From Paenibacillus xylanexedens (GTDB taxonomy: Bacteria > Bacillota > Bacilli > Paenibacillales > Paenibacillaceae): 64,000 bases of DNA. The notes below the pieces were generated by a model, which ran no database searches, was not told where the DNA came from, and saw only the letters and a program-made list of their open reading frames with translations. The stretch lies in assembly GCF_017874615.1 (NCBI RefSeq), contig NZ_JAGIKV010000002.1, forward strand, positions 124,001-188,000, given 5' to 3'. The translations under genes were made by a program, and so were the position numbers. Positions within the stretch are counted from its first letter, which is position 1; each line of letters starts with the position of its first letter. Positions 25,864 to 34,898 of this stretch are shown one piece after another.

Positions 25864-27288
25864 TTAGCAGTCGAAGTAAAGGCTGTACTCGTGCGGATGA
25901 ATGCGGATCGCTACTGCTTTCGCTTCATCACGTTTGAGGTTGATGTAGTTATCAAGGAAGTCTTTCGTGAATACGCCGCCTTCAGTCAAGAACTCGTTGT
26001 CAGCTGCCAAAGCATCAAGTGCTTCTTCCAGGGAAGCTGGCACACTGCGGATGTTTTCTTTGTCTGCATCAGACAGGTCATAGATGTTTTTATCGAGCGG
26101 ACCATATCCAAGCTCAGTTGGATTGATTTTACGTTTGATTCCGTCCAAACCCGCCATCAGCATTGCGGAGAATGCCAGGTAAGGGTTAGCTGTGGAGTCA
26201 GGTGTACGGAACTCGATACGACAACCCTTCGGTGTCACAGCTGCAACCGGAATACGAACTGCTGCGGAACGGTTACCTTTGGAGTAAACCAGGTTTACTG
26301 GTGCTTCGTAACCAGGTACGAGACGTTTGAACGAGTTCGTACTAGGGTTCGTCAAAGCGATCAGTGCCGGAGCATGGTACAGAATACCTCCGATATAGTG
26401 CAAAGCCATTTCACTCAGGTTAGCATATCCCGTTTTGTCATAGAACAATGGGGAATCGCCATCAAAGATGGATTGGTGAACGTGCATTCCGCTACCATTA
26501 TCACCGAACAATGGTTTTGGCATGAATGTTGCTACTTTGCCATATTGACGTGCAGTGTTGTGCACGATGTATTTGTATGCAAGCAGGTTATCTGCTGTTT
26601 TCTTCAGTGTATCAAAACGGAAGTTGATTTCGGCTTGACCCGCTGTCGCCACTTCATGGTGATGACGCTCGATTGACAGGCCAGCTTCTTCCAAAAGGCG
26701 ACACATTTCGCTACGAATATCTTGTTGTGTATCCACTGGTGCTACTGGAACATATCCGCCTTTAGTACGAACTTTGAAGCCCAGGTTTCCGCCTTCTTCC
26801 TGACGGTTGGTATTCCAAGAAGCTTCTTCGGAATCTACGAAGTAGGAAGAGCTGTTCGTGCCGCTCTCATAACGAACATCGTCGAAGATGAAGAACTCGG
26901 ATTCAGGTGCGAAGAATGCTGTTGTACCTACGCCACTTTCTTGCAGGAAAGCTTCTGCTTTTACTGCGATACTGCGTGGGTCACGCTCATAACGCTCGCC
27001 ATCCGGAGTGAAAATATCACACATAACATTCAATGTAGGGTGTGCAGTGAACGGATCGACATAAGTCGCTTCAGGGTCTGGCATCATAACCATATCGGAC
27101 TCTTCAATCCCGCGGAAACCTTGGATAGAAGAACCGTCAAAAGCTACTCCATTTACGAACGTGTCTGCATCAACAGCCGAAGCTGGCAACGAGATGTGAT
27201 GTGCACGACCAGCTAAATCTACAAAACGAAAATCTACCCACTCGATGTTGTTCTCTTGAATTGATTTCAATACGTTTTCAACCGACAT
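25864..27288 (-). CDS. glnA: Glutamine synthetase type I, GSI-beta-like
   Basis: 474 residues from the ATG at 27288 (GGAGG upstream; frame open to 27369). Makes glutamine from glutamate, ammonia and ATP; forms a dodecamer. FDGSSIQGF, PESEFFIFDD, HHHEVATAGQ and MPKPLFGDNGSGMH are classic catalytic segments. Unlike the usual Bacillus GSI-alpha (about 444 residues), this protein follows the E. coli pattern along its whole length, including the extra segment near residue 150, the C-terminal LTEGGVF...YINLKRDE, and KNIYDL at 400-405, with Tyr403 at the adenylylation-site position. No glnR lies beside it, but an exact GlnR/TnrA site stands upstream. Probably a second glutamine synthetase of the genome. 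Confidence 0.95.
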   Translation of the reverse strand: MSVENVLKSIQENNIEWVDFRFVDLAGRAHHISLPASAVDADTFVNGVAFDGSSIQGFRGIEESDMVMMPDPEATYVDPFTAHPTLNVMCDIFTPDGERYERDPRSIAVKAEAFLQESGVGTTAFFAPESEFFIFDDVRYESGTNSSSYFVDSEEASWNTNRQEEGGNLGFKVRTKGGYVPVAPVDTQQDIRSEMCRLLEEAGLSIERHHHEVATAGQAEINFRFDTLKKTADNLLAYKYIVHNTARQYGKVATFMPKPLFGDNGSGMHVHQSIFDGDSPLFYDKTGYANLSEMALHYIGGILYHAPALIALTNPSTNSFKRLVPGYEAPVNLVYSKGNRSAAVRIPVAAVTPKGCRIEFRTPDSTANPYLAFSAMLMAGLDGIKRKINPTELGYGPLDKNIYDLSDADKENIRSVPASLEEALDALAADNEFLTEGGVFTKDFLDNYINLKRDEAKAVAIRIHPHEYSLYFDC

Positions 27289-27367
27289 GTATTCGTCCTC
27301 CCAAATATTCCGAACATTAAACAACCCCACTAAGAAAATGTCTAAATTCGAATTTTTTTCTGTCGTC

Positions 27368-27442
27368 ATTATAAATTTTAAAACATGACATCGTCAATAC
27401 TTATGTAAGGTATTTTTTGAAGGGATGTTAGATATACTCACA
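27368..27442 (-). promoter_or_regulatory. glnA promoter with exact GlnR/TnrA-type site
   Basis: Reading leftward: -35 TTGACG (27392-27397), 18-base spacer, perfect -10 TATAAT (27368-27373). At 27426-27442 stands TGTTA-GATATAC-TCACA, which fits TGTNA-N7-TNACA exactly. Its centre is about 73 bases upstream of the expected transcript start, so activation (as TnrA does) is as plausible as repression. Regulator identity is inferred from the motif. Confidence 0.7.
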
Positions 27443-27605
27443 CTTTATAAATAACCTAAATTCATATAACAACTAGTTTTATATACATTTAACTGATTTA
27501 ATGCGGTAAAGCGACCCCTATTTTAACCTAAATCATGGGAAAAACTTCACATCATAAATGTTTCTTATCACTATTGATTAATAAATACGTTCAAAACTGC
27601 AAAAT

Positions 27606-27675
27606 ATGCAAAAAACCGAGCATCTACCTGATTTCGTCACAATGAACGAGATCAGAGGAGATGCCCGGATGATGA
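27606..27675 (-). terminator. Terminator of the DAHP synthase gene
   Basis: A long imperfect hairpin: CGAGCATCT, CTGATTTCGT / ACGAGATCAG and AGATGCCCG arms, followed leftward by T6. The 330 bases between glnA and this hairpin hold the glnA promoter and GlnR-type site and otherwise AT-rich DNA. Confidence 0.8.
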
Positions 27676-27700
27676 TCCAGACCTTGACTATGAATTCTTA

Positions 27701-28765
27701 TTACACGCCTACACGTGCCGGGAAAAATTCTGCCGGTTGTTTGGCTGTGCTGAATGATTTACCCACGATTGGTGCCAATTTCTCCAGATCCTGCAACAGG
27801 TTAGCGAATTGGTCAGGGAACAAGGATTGCACACCATCTCCTGTCATGGAGTTATCTGGATCGGTATGCATTTCAATGATCAGGCCATTGGCACCTGCAG
27901 CAACGGAAGCTTTTGTCATCGGTTCCACCAGTTCACGTCGTCCAGTACCATGGCTCGGATCAGAAATAACCGGCAAATGGCTCAGAGACTGCAGAACAGG
28001 GATCGCGGACAGATCCAGCGTATTCCGTGTGTAGGATTCAAATGTACGAATACCACGTTCACACAGCATCACATTGGGGTTACCACCCGCAAGAATGTAT
28101 TCAGCCGCATTCAACAATTCATCGTATGTCGCACTGAAACCACGTTTCAACAATACCGGTTTACCACACTCGCCCAATTTGCGGAGCAGGTCAAAGTTCT
28201 GCATGTTACGTGTACCTACTTGCAGAATATCTGCGTACTCGGCGCAAATATCCACATACTCAGGTGTCATGACTTCTGTAATGGTCAGCAGATCATGTTT
28301 CTTGCCTGCTTCCGCCATCATGATCAATCCCTCTACGCCCGTTCCCTGGAAGCTGTAAGGACCCGTACGAGGCTTAAACGCTCCCCCACGTAAAACTTGC
28401 CCACCAGCAGCTTTCACAAGCCCGGCGATCTCATCAATCTGTGCAGCGGATTCAACCGCACATGGTCCGCCCATGACAACAAGTTCTTTTCCGCCGATAT
28501 CTACACCTTTGATGGAGATCACCGTATCTTCCGGATGGAAGTCGCGGCTTGCCAACTTGTAGGACTTCGAGATTTTAACAACATTCTCGACACCTTTCAT
28601 TTGGCGAAGATGTTCTTGCATTTTAGGTTCAACTTTACCAATCAAACCAATGATAGTACGATCCTCTCCGCGAGAGATATGCACCTGAAGCCCTTCTTTT
28701 TCAATAACTGCAACGATATCCTGAATCTGTTCCTCCGGTGTAGCCTTGCCTGCAATAACGATCAT
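27701..28765 (-). CDS. aroF: 3-deoxy-7-phosphoheptulonate (DAHP) synthase, type I-beta with regulatory domain
   Basis: 354 residues from the ATG at 28765 (MIVIAGKATPEEQI); a frame start at 28777 would sit on the ribosome binding site. First step of aromatic amino acid synthesis, condensing phosphoenolpyruvate with erythrose-4-phosphate. Residues 1-70 are a ferredoxin-like regulatory domain as in the Thermotoga enzyme, with no chorismate mutase domain, unlike B. subtilis AroA. The barrel shows GPCAVES, RGGAFKPRTGPYSFQG, LLKRGFSAT and DPSHGTGRR. Monocistronic with its own promoter and terminator. Confidence 0.94.
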   Translation of the reverse strand: MIVIAGKATPEEQIQDIVAVIEKEGLQVHISRGEDRTIIGLIGKVEPKMQEHLRQMKGVENVVKISKSYKLASRDFHPEDTVISIKGVDIGGKELVVMGGPCAVESAAQIDEIAGLVKAAGGQVLRGGAFKPRTGPYSFQGTGVEGLIMMAEAGKKHDLLTITEVMTPEYVDICAEYADILQVGTRNMQNFDLLRKLGECGKPVLLKRGFSATYDELLNAAEYILAGGNPNVMLCERGIRTFESYTRNTLDLSAIPVLQSLSHLPVISDPSHGTGRRELVEPMTKASVAAGANGLIIEMHTDPDNSMTGDGVQSLFPDQFANLLQDLEKLAPIVGKSFSTAKQPAEFFPARVGV

Positions 28766-28886
28766 ATTAAATCCCATCCTTCCTTGTATGAGAGCACAAT
28801 AATTTCTTAACGTGCATCTGATTAAATATAAAAACTCTGTCGCGCTTAAACGCTTGTTCGCTTTTAAGCTTTTATCCGTTAAAGTG

Positions 28887-28915
28887 AATATACCATAGTT
28901 ATCTTATTGCGTCAA
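28887..28915 (-). promoter_or_regulatory. DAHP synthase promoter
   Basis: Reading leftward: TTGACG (28910-28915), 17-base spacer, TATATT (28887-28892). The leader of about 115 bases shows a GCTTAAAAGCG / CGTTTAAGC imperfect hairpin but no T-box or recognised riboswitch. Confidence 0.65.
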
Positions 28916-28936
28916 GGTACACATTCCTTATCCATA

Positions 28937-28994
28937 TACAAAAAGAATCCTGCTCCACAGGCTCCGACATTCGGATCTGTATAACAGGATTCTT
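28937..28994 (-). terminator. Terminator of ispH
   Basis: AAGAATCCTG (28943-28952) pairs perfectly with CAGGATTCTT (28985-28994) across a 32-base partly structured loop, followed leftward by T5. Confidence 0.75.
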
Positions 28995-29055
28995 CTCATT
29001 CACATCTCGTTTGCAATTCACATACACTTAGACTTACTTTTACATTTCCTTTGCC

Positions 29056-30009
29056 CTAAGTTGTACGTGTTTTTTCTCGAACTGGAGGCAGCAGTTTGCT
29101 CATGTTCACGGTACGTTTGATCTCCCACGTCTCCGGCTTGTCATGTTCATACTGCTCCAGGTAAAGGATGACTTCCTTCGTGATCGGTGTTGGTGTTGAT
29201 GCACCCGAAGTAACCGCCACCTTATTGACACCTTTCAGCCATTCTTGCTGAATCTCGGAAACATCAGATACACGGTAGGCCGTAACACCCGCAATCTCCT
29301 CCGACACTTGTGCCAGACGGTTGGAGTTATTGCTGCGAGGATCACCCACAACAATAACCAGATCTGACTGCCCCGCCTGTTCAGCGACAGCTTCCTGACG
29401 CACTTGAGTCGCGAGGCAAATCTCATTATGAATCTCTGCGCCCGGAAACTTCTCCAGCAGACGACTCATAATGTGTTTGATATCCCACTGGCTCATCGTT
29501 GTCTGATTTGTAATAAGGATTTTGCCTGGAGATACGTTCAGCTCTTCGATCTCTTCTTCCTTCTCGATCAGATGAACGAGATCTGGTGCAACACCAACGG
29601 CACCTTCTGGTTCAGGGTGATTCTTTTTGCCGATATAGATGATCTGATAACCTTCTGCCGTCTTCTCCCGAATGAGATCATGGGTCTTAGTGACATCAGG
29701 GCATGTTGCATCCACTGTTGTCAACCCTTTGTCCCGTGCCAACTTGCGCACTTCAGGAGATACACCGTGAGCTGTGAAAATAATCGTGCCACTCTCCACT
29801 TGGCTCAAAATATCCATCCGGTTCGGACCATCCAATGTAATAATACCTTCATCTTCAAAGGAATCCGTCACATGTTGGTTATGCACAATCATACCCAATA
29901 TATAAATAGGTCGTGGTAAATCCAGATTGCGTGCCGCTTGACGCGCGAGCACCATCGCATCCACAACGCCGTAACAATATCCACGCGGCGAAATTCGTAG
30001 TACTTCCAC
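29056..30009 (-). CDS. ispH: 4-hydroxy-3-methylbut-2-enyl diphosphate reductase
   Basis: 317 residues from a GTG at 30009 ([18 protein letters not shown]), as in Bacillus IspH; a longer open frame to 30138 overlaps the histidine kinase gene and is rejected. Last step of the MEP isoprenoid pathway, an Fe-S enzyme giving IPP and DMAPP. The three cluster Cys are in GYCYG (Cys12), DATCPD and NEICLAT; HNQHV and the HGVSP His motifs are present. Its ribosome binding site (GGGTGG) is modest. It lies 67 bases after the histidine kinase stop, so co-transcription with the two-component genes is possible. Confidence 0.95.
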   Translation of the reverse strand: MEVLRISPRGYCYGVVDAMVLARQAARNLDLPRPIYILGMIVHNQHVTDSFEDEGIITLDGPNRMDILSQVESGTIIFTAHGVSPEVRKLARDKGLTTVDATCPDVTKTHDLIREKTAEGYQIIYIGKKNHPEPEGAVGVAPDLVHLIEKEEEIEELNVSPGKILITNQTTMSQWDIKHIMSRLLEKFPGAEIHNEICLATQVRQEAVAEQAGQSDLVIVVGDPRSNNSNRLAQVSEEIAGVTAYRVSDVSEIQQEWLKGVNKVAVTSGASTPTPITKEVILYLEQYEHDKPETWEIKRTVNMSKLLPPVREKTRTT

Positions 30010-30076
30010 TTGGTTGCCACCCGCTTTCTTTCTCGGCAACGTTGCCGATGTAATTGCAGTCCTGTCTATTATACCT

Positions 30077-31537
30077 TTATTCGATAGGCGGAGCAAAGAC
30101 AACCGGCAACCAGATAATAAAGGTGGTTCCTTCTCCACGTCTGGTCACAACCTCAACCGATCCATGGTGTTCCTCAATAATCCACTTCGCAATTGAAAGT
30201 CCCAGACCGATGCCCGGTGTAGCCCCACGGGATTCATCTGCCCGATAGAAGCGATCAAAGATGAACGGCACTTCGTCCCGATCCATCCCAATACCGGTGT
30301 CGCTGATGCGTAGTCCTACCTGACCTTTGTATAATACGGCATCCAGCGTCACAGAGCCTTCAGGTGTGTATTTAAACGCATTTTCGATGAAAATAAACAA
30401 CATCTGTTGCAGATAGTCCTTGCTACCGTTCACATAAATGCCATTAAGGATGGAAAAATCTCCTGGAAGCCAGTCTGCCTGACGATCCAGAAATTGTGCT
30501 CTACGTGCCACTTCCTGTACAAGAATCTGCAGCGGGGTCGGATTCAGTTCAATTTTCTGACCCGTATCCGCTCTCGCCAGCGATAACATGTCGCTGATCA
30601 GCCTGCTCATACGTTTTCCCTCGTCCGCCATATCTTCAATGGCTTCCAGCGACATTTGTTTGACAGTCTCCTCATCCAGATTCGGTCGGTCGGTCCCCTC
30701 CTGATCCCACAGCTTCTTCAAGAAGTCTACGTTCCCGCGAATGGTGGTCAGCGGCGTACGCAGTTCATGCGATGCATCGGATACAAAGCGGCGCTGGGCA
30801 GCATTCGTCTCCTCCAAACCGCGGAATGACAATTCTGTACGTTCAAGCATATTATTCACCGTTTCAATCAGACGCCCGATCTCATCCTTCGGCCCAGCAT
30901 ATTGAATACGTACACTTAAGTCATCTCCAGATTGAATCTGATTGGCGGCATCAATGACAGTCACGAGCGGACGCATCGACTTGCGGGCCAGAACAAGACC
31001 TGAGGTTATAGCCAATGCCATAGCCACCAGCCAGCCAAAAACCAAAATATTAAGCAACGCCTCCAGCAAGCGCTGCTGTGAACTTACATTGGCTCCTACC
31101 TGAAGAATTCCACGTACTTCATTGGTTCCCTGAAGAGAAAGGGGGAGCTGATTCACCAGAAACGGCGTCCCATCCACATAGATCTTGGATATGCCTCGGT
31201 CTTTAAGTATCTCATTGGCTTTTAATACCGGAAACTGAATCCCTAATTTCTCCATATTACCCGAAATTCTGCCTGAGCGACTCTGATAATCCCAGAGTTG
31301 AATATAGATTTGTGCCTCCTGAAGCTGACTCTCTGTAAATGGGTCCAGATCCAACGACTGTGAAAGAGGATTAACACCGATCTGCTCCGTAATCCGGGTA
31401 CTCTTCACCTTCAATTGCTGTTCGACTTCCTGATAGGAGTTAAAATACACAAAGGCATAGATTACAACGCCCCAAAAGATAAGAACAGCCGCCAAAATGC
31501 CAGAATACCATGCGGTTAGTCTTAACCGGATGGACAT
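30077..31537 (-). CDS. Sensor histidine kinase, OmpR-partner type (HAMP-HisKA-HATPase)
   Basis: 486 residues from the ATG at 31537; GAGAGG is placed for it, while a GTG at 31549 would also be in frame. Two membrane helices (about 10-32 and 165-187) flank an extracellular sensor of about 130 residues, followed by HAMP (about 190-245), HisKA with the phosphorylated His in [10 protein letters not shown], and an HATPase domain with [12 protein letters not shown]. Overlaps or abuts the response regulator gene. ArlS/YkoH-like. The signal is unknown; placement next to an HtrA protease gene suggests envelope stress. Confidence 0.93.
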   Translation of the reverse strand: MSIRLRLTAWYSGILAAVLIFWGVVIYAFVYFNSYQEVEQQLKVKSTRITEQIGVNPLSQSLDLDPFTESQLQEAQIYIQLWDYQSRSGRISGNMEKLGIQFPVLKANEILKDRGISKIYVDGTPFLVNQLPLSLQGTNEVRGILQVGANVSSQQRLLEALLNILVFGWLVAMALAITSGLVLARKSMRPLVTVIDAANQIQSGDDLSVRIQYAGPKDEIGRLIETVNNMLERTELSFRGLEETNAAQRRFVSDASHELRTPLTTIRGNVDFLKKLWDQEGTDRPNLDEETVKQMSLEAIEDMADEGKRMSRLISDMLSLARADTGQKIELNPTPLQILVQEVARRAQFLDRQADWLPGDFSILNGIYVNGSKDYLQQMLFIFIENAFKYTPEGSVTLDAVLYKGQVGLRISDTGIGMDRDEVPFIFDRFYRADESRGATPGIGLGLSIAKWIIEEHHGSVEVVTRRGEGTTFIIWLPVVFAPPIE

Positions 31538-31538
31538 A

Positions 31539-32228
31539 TCAGGAGTCACCTCTCAGGATATAGCCGGCTCCCCGGATGGTCTGGATTAGACGCTTGCCAC
31601 CGTATTCTTCAGTCTTCTGTCTGAGCATGGCAATGTATACTTCAAGCACGTTAGACTCACCGCTGTAATCATAACCCCAGATTTTATCCATAATCAGATC
31701 ACGGGACAGTACCCGTCTTGGATTTTGCATGAACAGATTCAACAGTTCGAATTCTTTGGCAGTCAGCTCCAGACGCTGCCCATCTCGCAATACTTCACGT
31801 GAGTCATTGTCCAAAATGATATCTTCATACATTAAGCGGTTGTCCGGCGTACCCGCACTATCTGACTTGCGGCGCAGCAATGCACGGACACGTGCCAATA
31901 ATTCTTCCAGCGCAAAAGGTTTTACAAGGTAGTCATCGGCTCCTGTGTCCAGTCCGGTCACCCGGCTCTGTACTTCATCCTTGGCCGTCAGCATTAAGAC
32001 AGGCACTTTGCTGCCTGCTTCTCTCAATCTGCGACATACCTCAAATCCGTCAATCTGCGGCATCATCACATCCAGCACAACGATGTCCGGCTCCTTGTCC
32101 ATCAGTTTACTGAGGCCTTCGGCTCCGTTGGAAGCCGTCTGTACCTCATATCCTTCAAAAGCCAGCCCCCGGCGGAGCATGGATACAATTTTTTCGTCAT
32201 CATCCACAATTAAAATAGTTGAGCGCAT
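31539..32228 (-). CDS. OmpR/PhoB-family response regulator
   Basis: 229 residues: receiver (1-120) with the acidic pair in VDDDEK and phospho-acceptor Asp in IVVLDVMMP, then a winged-helix DNA-binding domain (130-229) with RDLIMDKIWGYDYSGESNVLEVYI. Partner of the histidine kinase just downstream. An HtrA gene precedes it, separated by a terminator, so regulation of that gene is possible but not shown. Confidence 0.95.
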   Translation of the reverse strand: MRSTILIVDDDEKIVSMLRRGLAFEGYEVQTASNGAEGLSKLMDKEPDIVVLDVMMPQIDGFEVCRRLREAGSKVPVLMLTAKDEVQSRVTGLDTGADDYLVKPFALEELLARVRALLRRKSDSAGTPDNRLMYEDIILDNDSREVLRDGQRLELTAKEFELLNLFMQNPRRVLSRDLIMDKIWGYDYSGESNVLEVYIAMLRQKTEEYGGKRLIQTIRGAGYILRGDS

Positions 32229-32343
32229 GGTCTTTCTCCTTTATCCTAACGTTTTATCCCATTGTAACAGGCAGAAGCACAATCTGCATCTTCAAGTGGG
32301 CGTCTCCAATCCGTCCTGGTCCATTGTAGCCTTGCTTCATCAG

Positions 32344-32383
32344 GGCAAAAAAAACGGAAGGGCCTTCAAACCCTTCCGTTCTG
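32344..32383 (-). terminator. Terminator of the HtrA-like gene
   Basis: AACGGAAGGG and CCCTTCCGTT pair perfectly around a short loop (about 32354-32381), followed leftward by T8. Confidence 0.9.
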
Positions 32384-32401
32384 TTAATCCTTACCCGATA
32401 T

Positions 32402-34069
32402 TTATGGTTGCTGCTGTTGTGTATCTGTGGTTTGTGAAGTATCAAAATCATTTTTGTTGCCGATTTTGATTTTCAGATCCATTTTCTTACCGTCACGCAC
32501 CACGTTTAATGTCACTTCACTGCCGATTTCCTGTTTCTTGATAAAATCAATCAGATCTTGACTTGTCGCGTAAGGGGTACCGTTGGCACCTGTGATGATG
32601 TCATATGCACGAAGATCTGCTTGGTAAGCCGGTGATTGGAAGATCGTGCTGGCTACGACAGAACCTTCAGTTATATCTGTTCCCATTTGTTTAGCAACTT
32701 CAGGCGTGAGAGCCATCAGAGATGCACCGATAAATGGTACTGGCTCTTTGGGAACTTCTTTGTTTTCTTTGAGATATTTAACGGCTTCAGAGATGACGCT
32801 CGACGGGATCGCAAAACCAATCCCTTGTGCATCTGCGCTTACTGCAACGTTCATTCCGATAACTTCCCCATTCAGGTTAAGCAACGGACCACCGGAGTTA
32901 CCCGGATTAATCGAAGCATCGGTTTGCAGCAAATGGCTGTACTCACGTGTTTTTCCTGTTTCTTCATCTGGAATGCTGATCGTACGTTCTTTGGCACTCA
33001 GTACACCTGCTGTAACCGTATGTTCGAATCCTTCAGGATTACCGATAGCTACAAGCCACTCACCGACTTGAGTACTGTTGGAATCACCCAGTGGAGCTAC
33101 AGGGAACGCATCGTCACCACTGTTTTTCTCAATTTTCAATACAGCCAAATCCAGATCAAAGCTGCTTCCCAGCAATTTAGCCTCATAAGGCTTGCTGTTG
33201 TTCTCCAGGGTTACCTGGATTACATCTGCACCCTGAACAACGTGTTGGTTCGTCAGGATATATCCTTCTTTGTCAAAAATAAATCCGGAACCAATGCCTA
33301 GTGGTACCAATTGATTACTGCCTTGCTGTGGTTGCTGGCTCTGGCCTTGATTGCCTTCCGTTCCGCCCCCATTACCAAAGAAGTATTGGTACAGTGGATC
33401 GCTTGTATTCGATCCACCCTGCCCAGCACCTGTACGTGAGGACTGCTTCGCGAGTGTTTCGATTTTGACGACAGCCGGACTTGTACTTGTTACAACGGAA
33501 GACACATCTTCTTTGCCTGTTGGCAGTAACGACGCTGTGACATTGTTGCCTCCGCCTGTGTTTGTGGATGCTTCCTGTCCTGCACTTTGATTGTCCGTGT
33601 TCGTAAGTGCCGTCTCCGGTGTGAACATGTTTGTTCTGTCAGCTGTGTACATGAGAACCGTGATGACCAACATACCGGCAATAAAGGAAAATAGAAGTGA
33701 TCTTACGGAAGAACGCGGCTTGCGGTTATTATAGTTCCAGTTGCCTTTGCCGCCATTCCCTTGATCTCCACCGTTACCTGAGCCGTTTCCACCGCCTGCT
33801 GATGATCTTTTCGCTTGTTCGGATGATTCACTATTATAGTAAGTAGGTACGGGTCTCACCGGATCAGGTTTTGTAATCTCTACATTTCCTTCTTCACGCT
33901 GATTATTGCTTCCCATGTGATTTGCTGTATCTTCCTGATTCACGGACTGAAAAGGTCCATAAGAATAATAATAGGAGGATTCGTCCGTTCCGGAAGAATT
34001 GCGATTCTCCGTTTGTTTGGTTTCGTTTTCCTCGTCTTGACGGTTCGATCTATAGTTGCGTTCGTCCAT
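32402..34069 (-). CDS. htrA: HtrA/DegP-like membrane-anchored serine protease with PDZ domain
   Basis: 555 residues. An unusually long cytoplasmic N-terminus (about 1-125) rich in Asn, Gln, Gly and Ser precedes one membrane helix (about 128-146), so the protease faces outside. Trypsin-like domain (about 190-440) with triad His (TNQHVV), Asp (DLDLAVLKI) and Ser (NPGNSGGPL); one PDZ domain (about 450-540). Degrades or refolds misfolded exported proteins. In B. subtilis its relatives HtrA/HtrB are controlled by CssRS; here a two-component pair lies directly downstream. GGGAGG precedes the ATG. Confidence 0.94.
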   Translation of the reverse strand: MDERNYRSNRQDEENETKQTENRNSSGTDESSYYYSYGPFQSVNQEDTANHMGSNNQREEGNVEITKPDPVRPVPTYYNSESSEQAKRSSAGGGNGSGNGGDQGNGGKGNWNYNNRKPRSSVRSLLFSFIAGMLVITVLMYTADRTNMFTPETALTNTDNQSAGQEASTNTGGGNNVTASLLPTGKEDVSSVVTSTSPAVVKIETLAKQSSRTGAGQGGSNTSDPLYQYFFGNGGGTEGNQGQSQQPQQGSNQLVPLGIGSGFIFDKEGYILTNQHVVQGADVIQVTLENNSKPYEAKLLGSSFDLDLAVLKIEKNSGDDAFPVAPLGDSNSTQVGEWLVAIGNPEGFEHTVTAGVLSAKERTISIPDEETGKTREYSHLLQTDASINPGNSGGPLLNLNGEVIGMNVAVSADAQGIGFAIPSSVISEAVKYLKENKEVPKEPVPFIGASLMALTPEVAKQMGTDITEGSVVASTIFQSPAYQADLRAYDIITGANGTPYATSQDLIDFIKKQEIGSEVTLNVVRDGKKMDLKIKIGNKNDFDTSQTTDTQQQQP

Positions 34070-34217
34070 GCCTCTCTACCTCCCAATCTCTTATTCCCAA
34101 GAGATATTCTTTAACTGTCCTTATTTTGTACTTTAAACCTTAACCGTACCTTAAAAACAATTAAAAAGGAGATAAAAGCACGTAAGAATAGACTCTTCTC
34201 CCCGTCATGACAGCATT

Positions 34218-34880
34218 TTACCCTTTCGTTTTCACCCAGCCCTGACGATGCGCATAGATGGCCAATTGTGTACGATCGTCCATCTCACATTTCATCAGCA
34301 GGTTACTCACATGTGTTTTGACGGTTTTGATACTGATATGTAATTCTTCTCCAATGTCTTTGTTGGTCTTCCCCTCTGCAATAAGCAGCAGCACTTCCTT
34401 CTCCCGTTCAGTCAGACCCGATTCACTCTCTCTCGCTGTACGTTGTCTGATTCCCCGGGTTAACGCCTGCGACACATCACCTGTCATAACAGGCATGCCT
34501 CTATAGGCCCCTTGAAGAGCATAGATCAATTCTTCAGCAGAGACTGTCTTCAGTACATAACTTACCGCACCCGCTTCAATCGCTTGCACAACCAGATCAT
34601 CCTCCAGGAAACTGGTGAGCATCACAATCTTCATCCCTGGAAATTCAGTCATGATGGCTTTTGTTGCTTCAGCGCCATTCATTACCGGCATCATCAGATC
34701 CATTAGAATCAGGTCCGGCATTTCACTATCATTTAACTTACGTAACTGATCAAGCGCATCCTGCCCGTGGCCCGCTTCTCCCATCACATGAAAAGTCGGT
34801 TCCAGCATCAGATATGTTTTCAACCCCATGCGCACCATATCATGGTCATCCACAATCATTACGTTTACTTTACCACTCAT
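34218..34880 (-). CDS. liaR: LiaR-type response regulator of cell-envelope stress
   Basis: 220 residues, NarL/FixJ family. Receiver with VDDHDMVR and phospho-Asp in LILMDLMMPVM; LuxR-type helix-turn-helix TNKDIGEELHISIKTVKTHVSN at the C-terminus. Third gene of liaF-liaS-liaR, 18 bases after liaS. Equivalent to VraR/LiaR, which respond to lipid-II antibiotics. GAGGGGGAG precedes the ATG. Confidence 0.93.
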   Translation of the reverse strand: MSGKVNVMIVDDHDMVRMGLKTYLMLEPTFHVMGEAGHGQDALDQLRKLNDSEMPDLILMDLMMPVMNGAEATKAIMTEFPGMKIVMLTSFLEDDLVVQAIEAGAVSYVLKTVSAEELIYALQGAYRGMPVMTGDVSQALTRGIRQRTARESESGLTEREKEVLLLIAEGKTNKDIGEELHISIKTVKTHVSNLLMKCEMDDRTQLAIYAHRQGWVKTKG

Positions 34881-34898
34881 TCCGTCTCCCCCTCTGGT

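Noticed and set aside
27606..28034. Plus-strand open frame of 142 codons opposite the DAHP synthase gene
   Set aside because: It begins inside the terminator hairpin and is antisense to conserved codons of the synthase; no ribosome binding site.
28778..28920. T-box or trp-type attenuator before the DAHP synthase gene
   Set aside because: No T-box sequence, no terminator hairpin with U-tail, and no leader peptide rich in aromatic residues.
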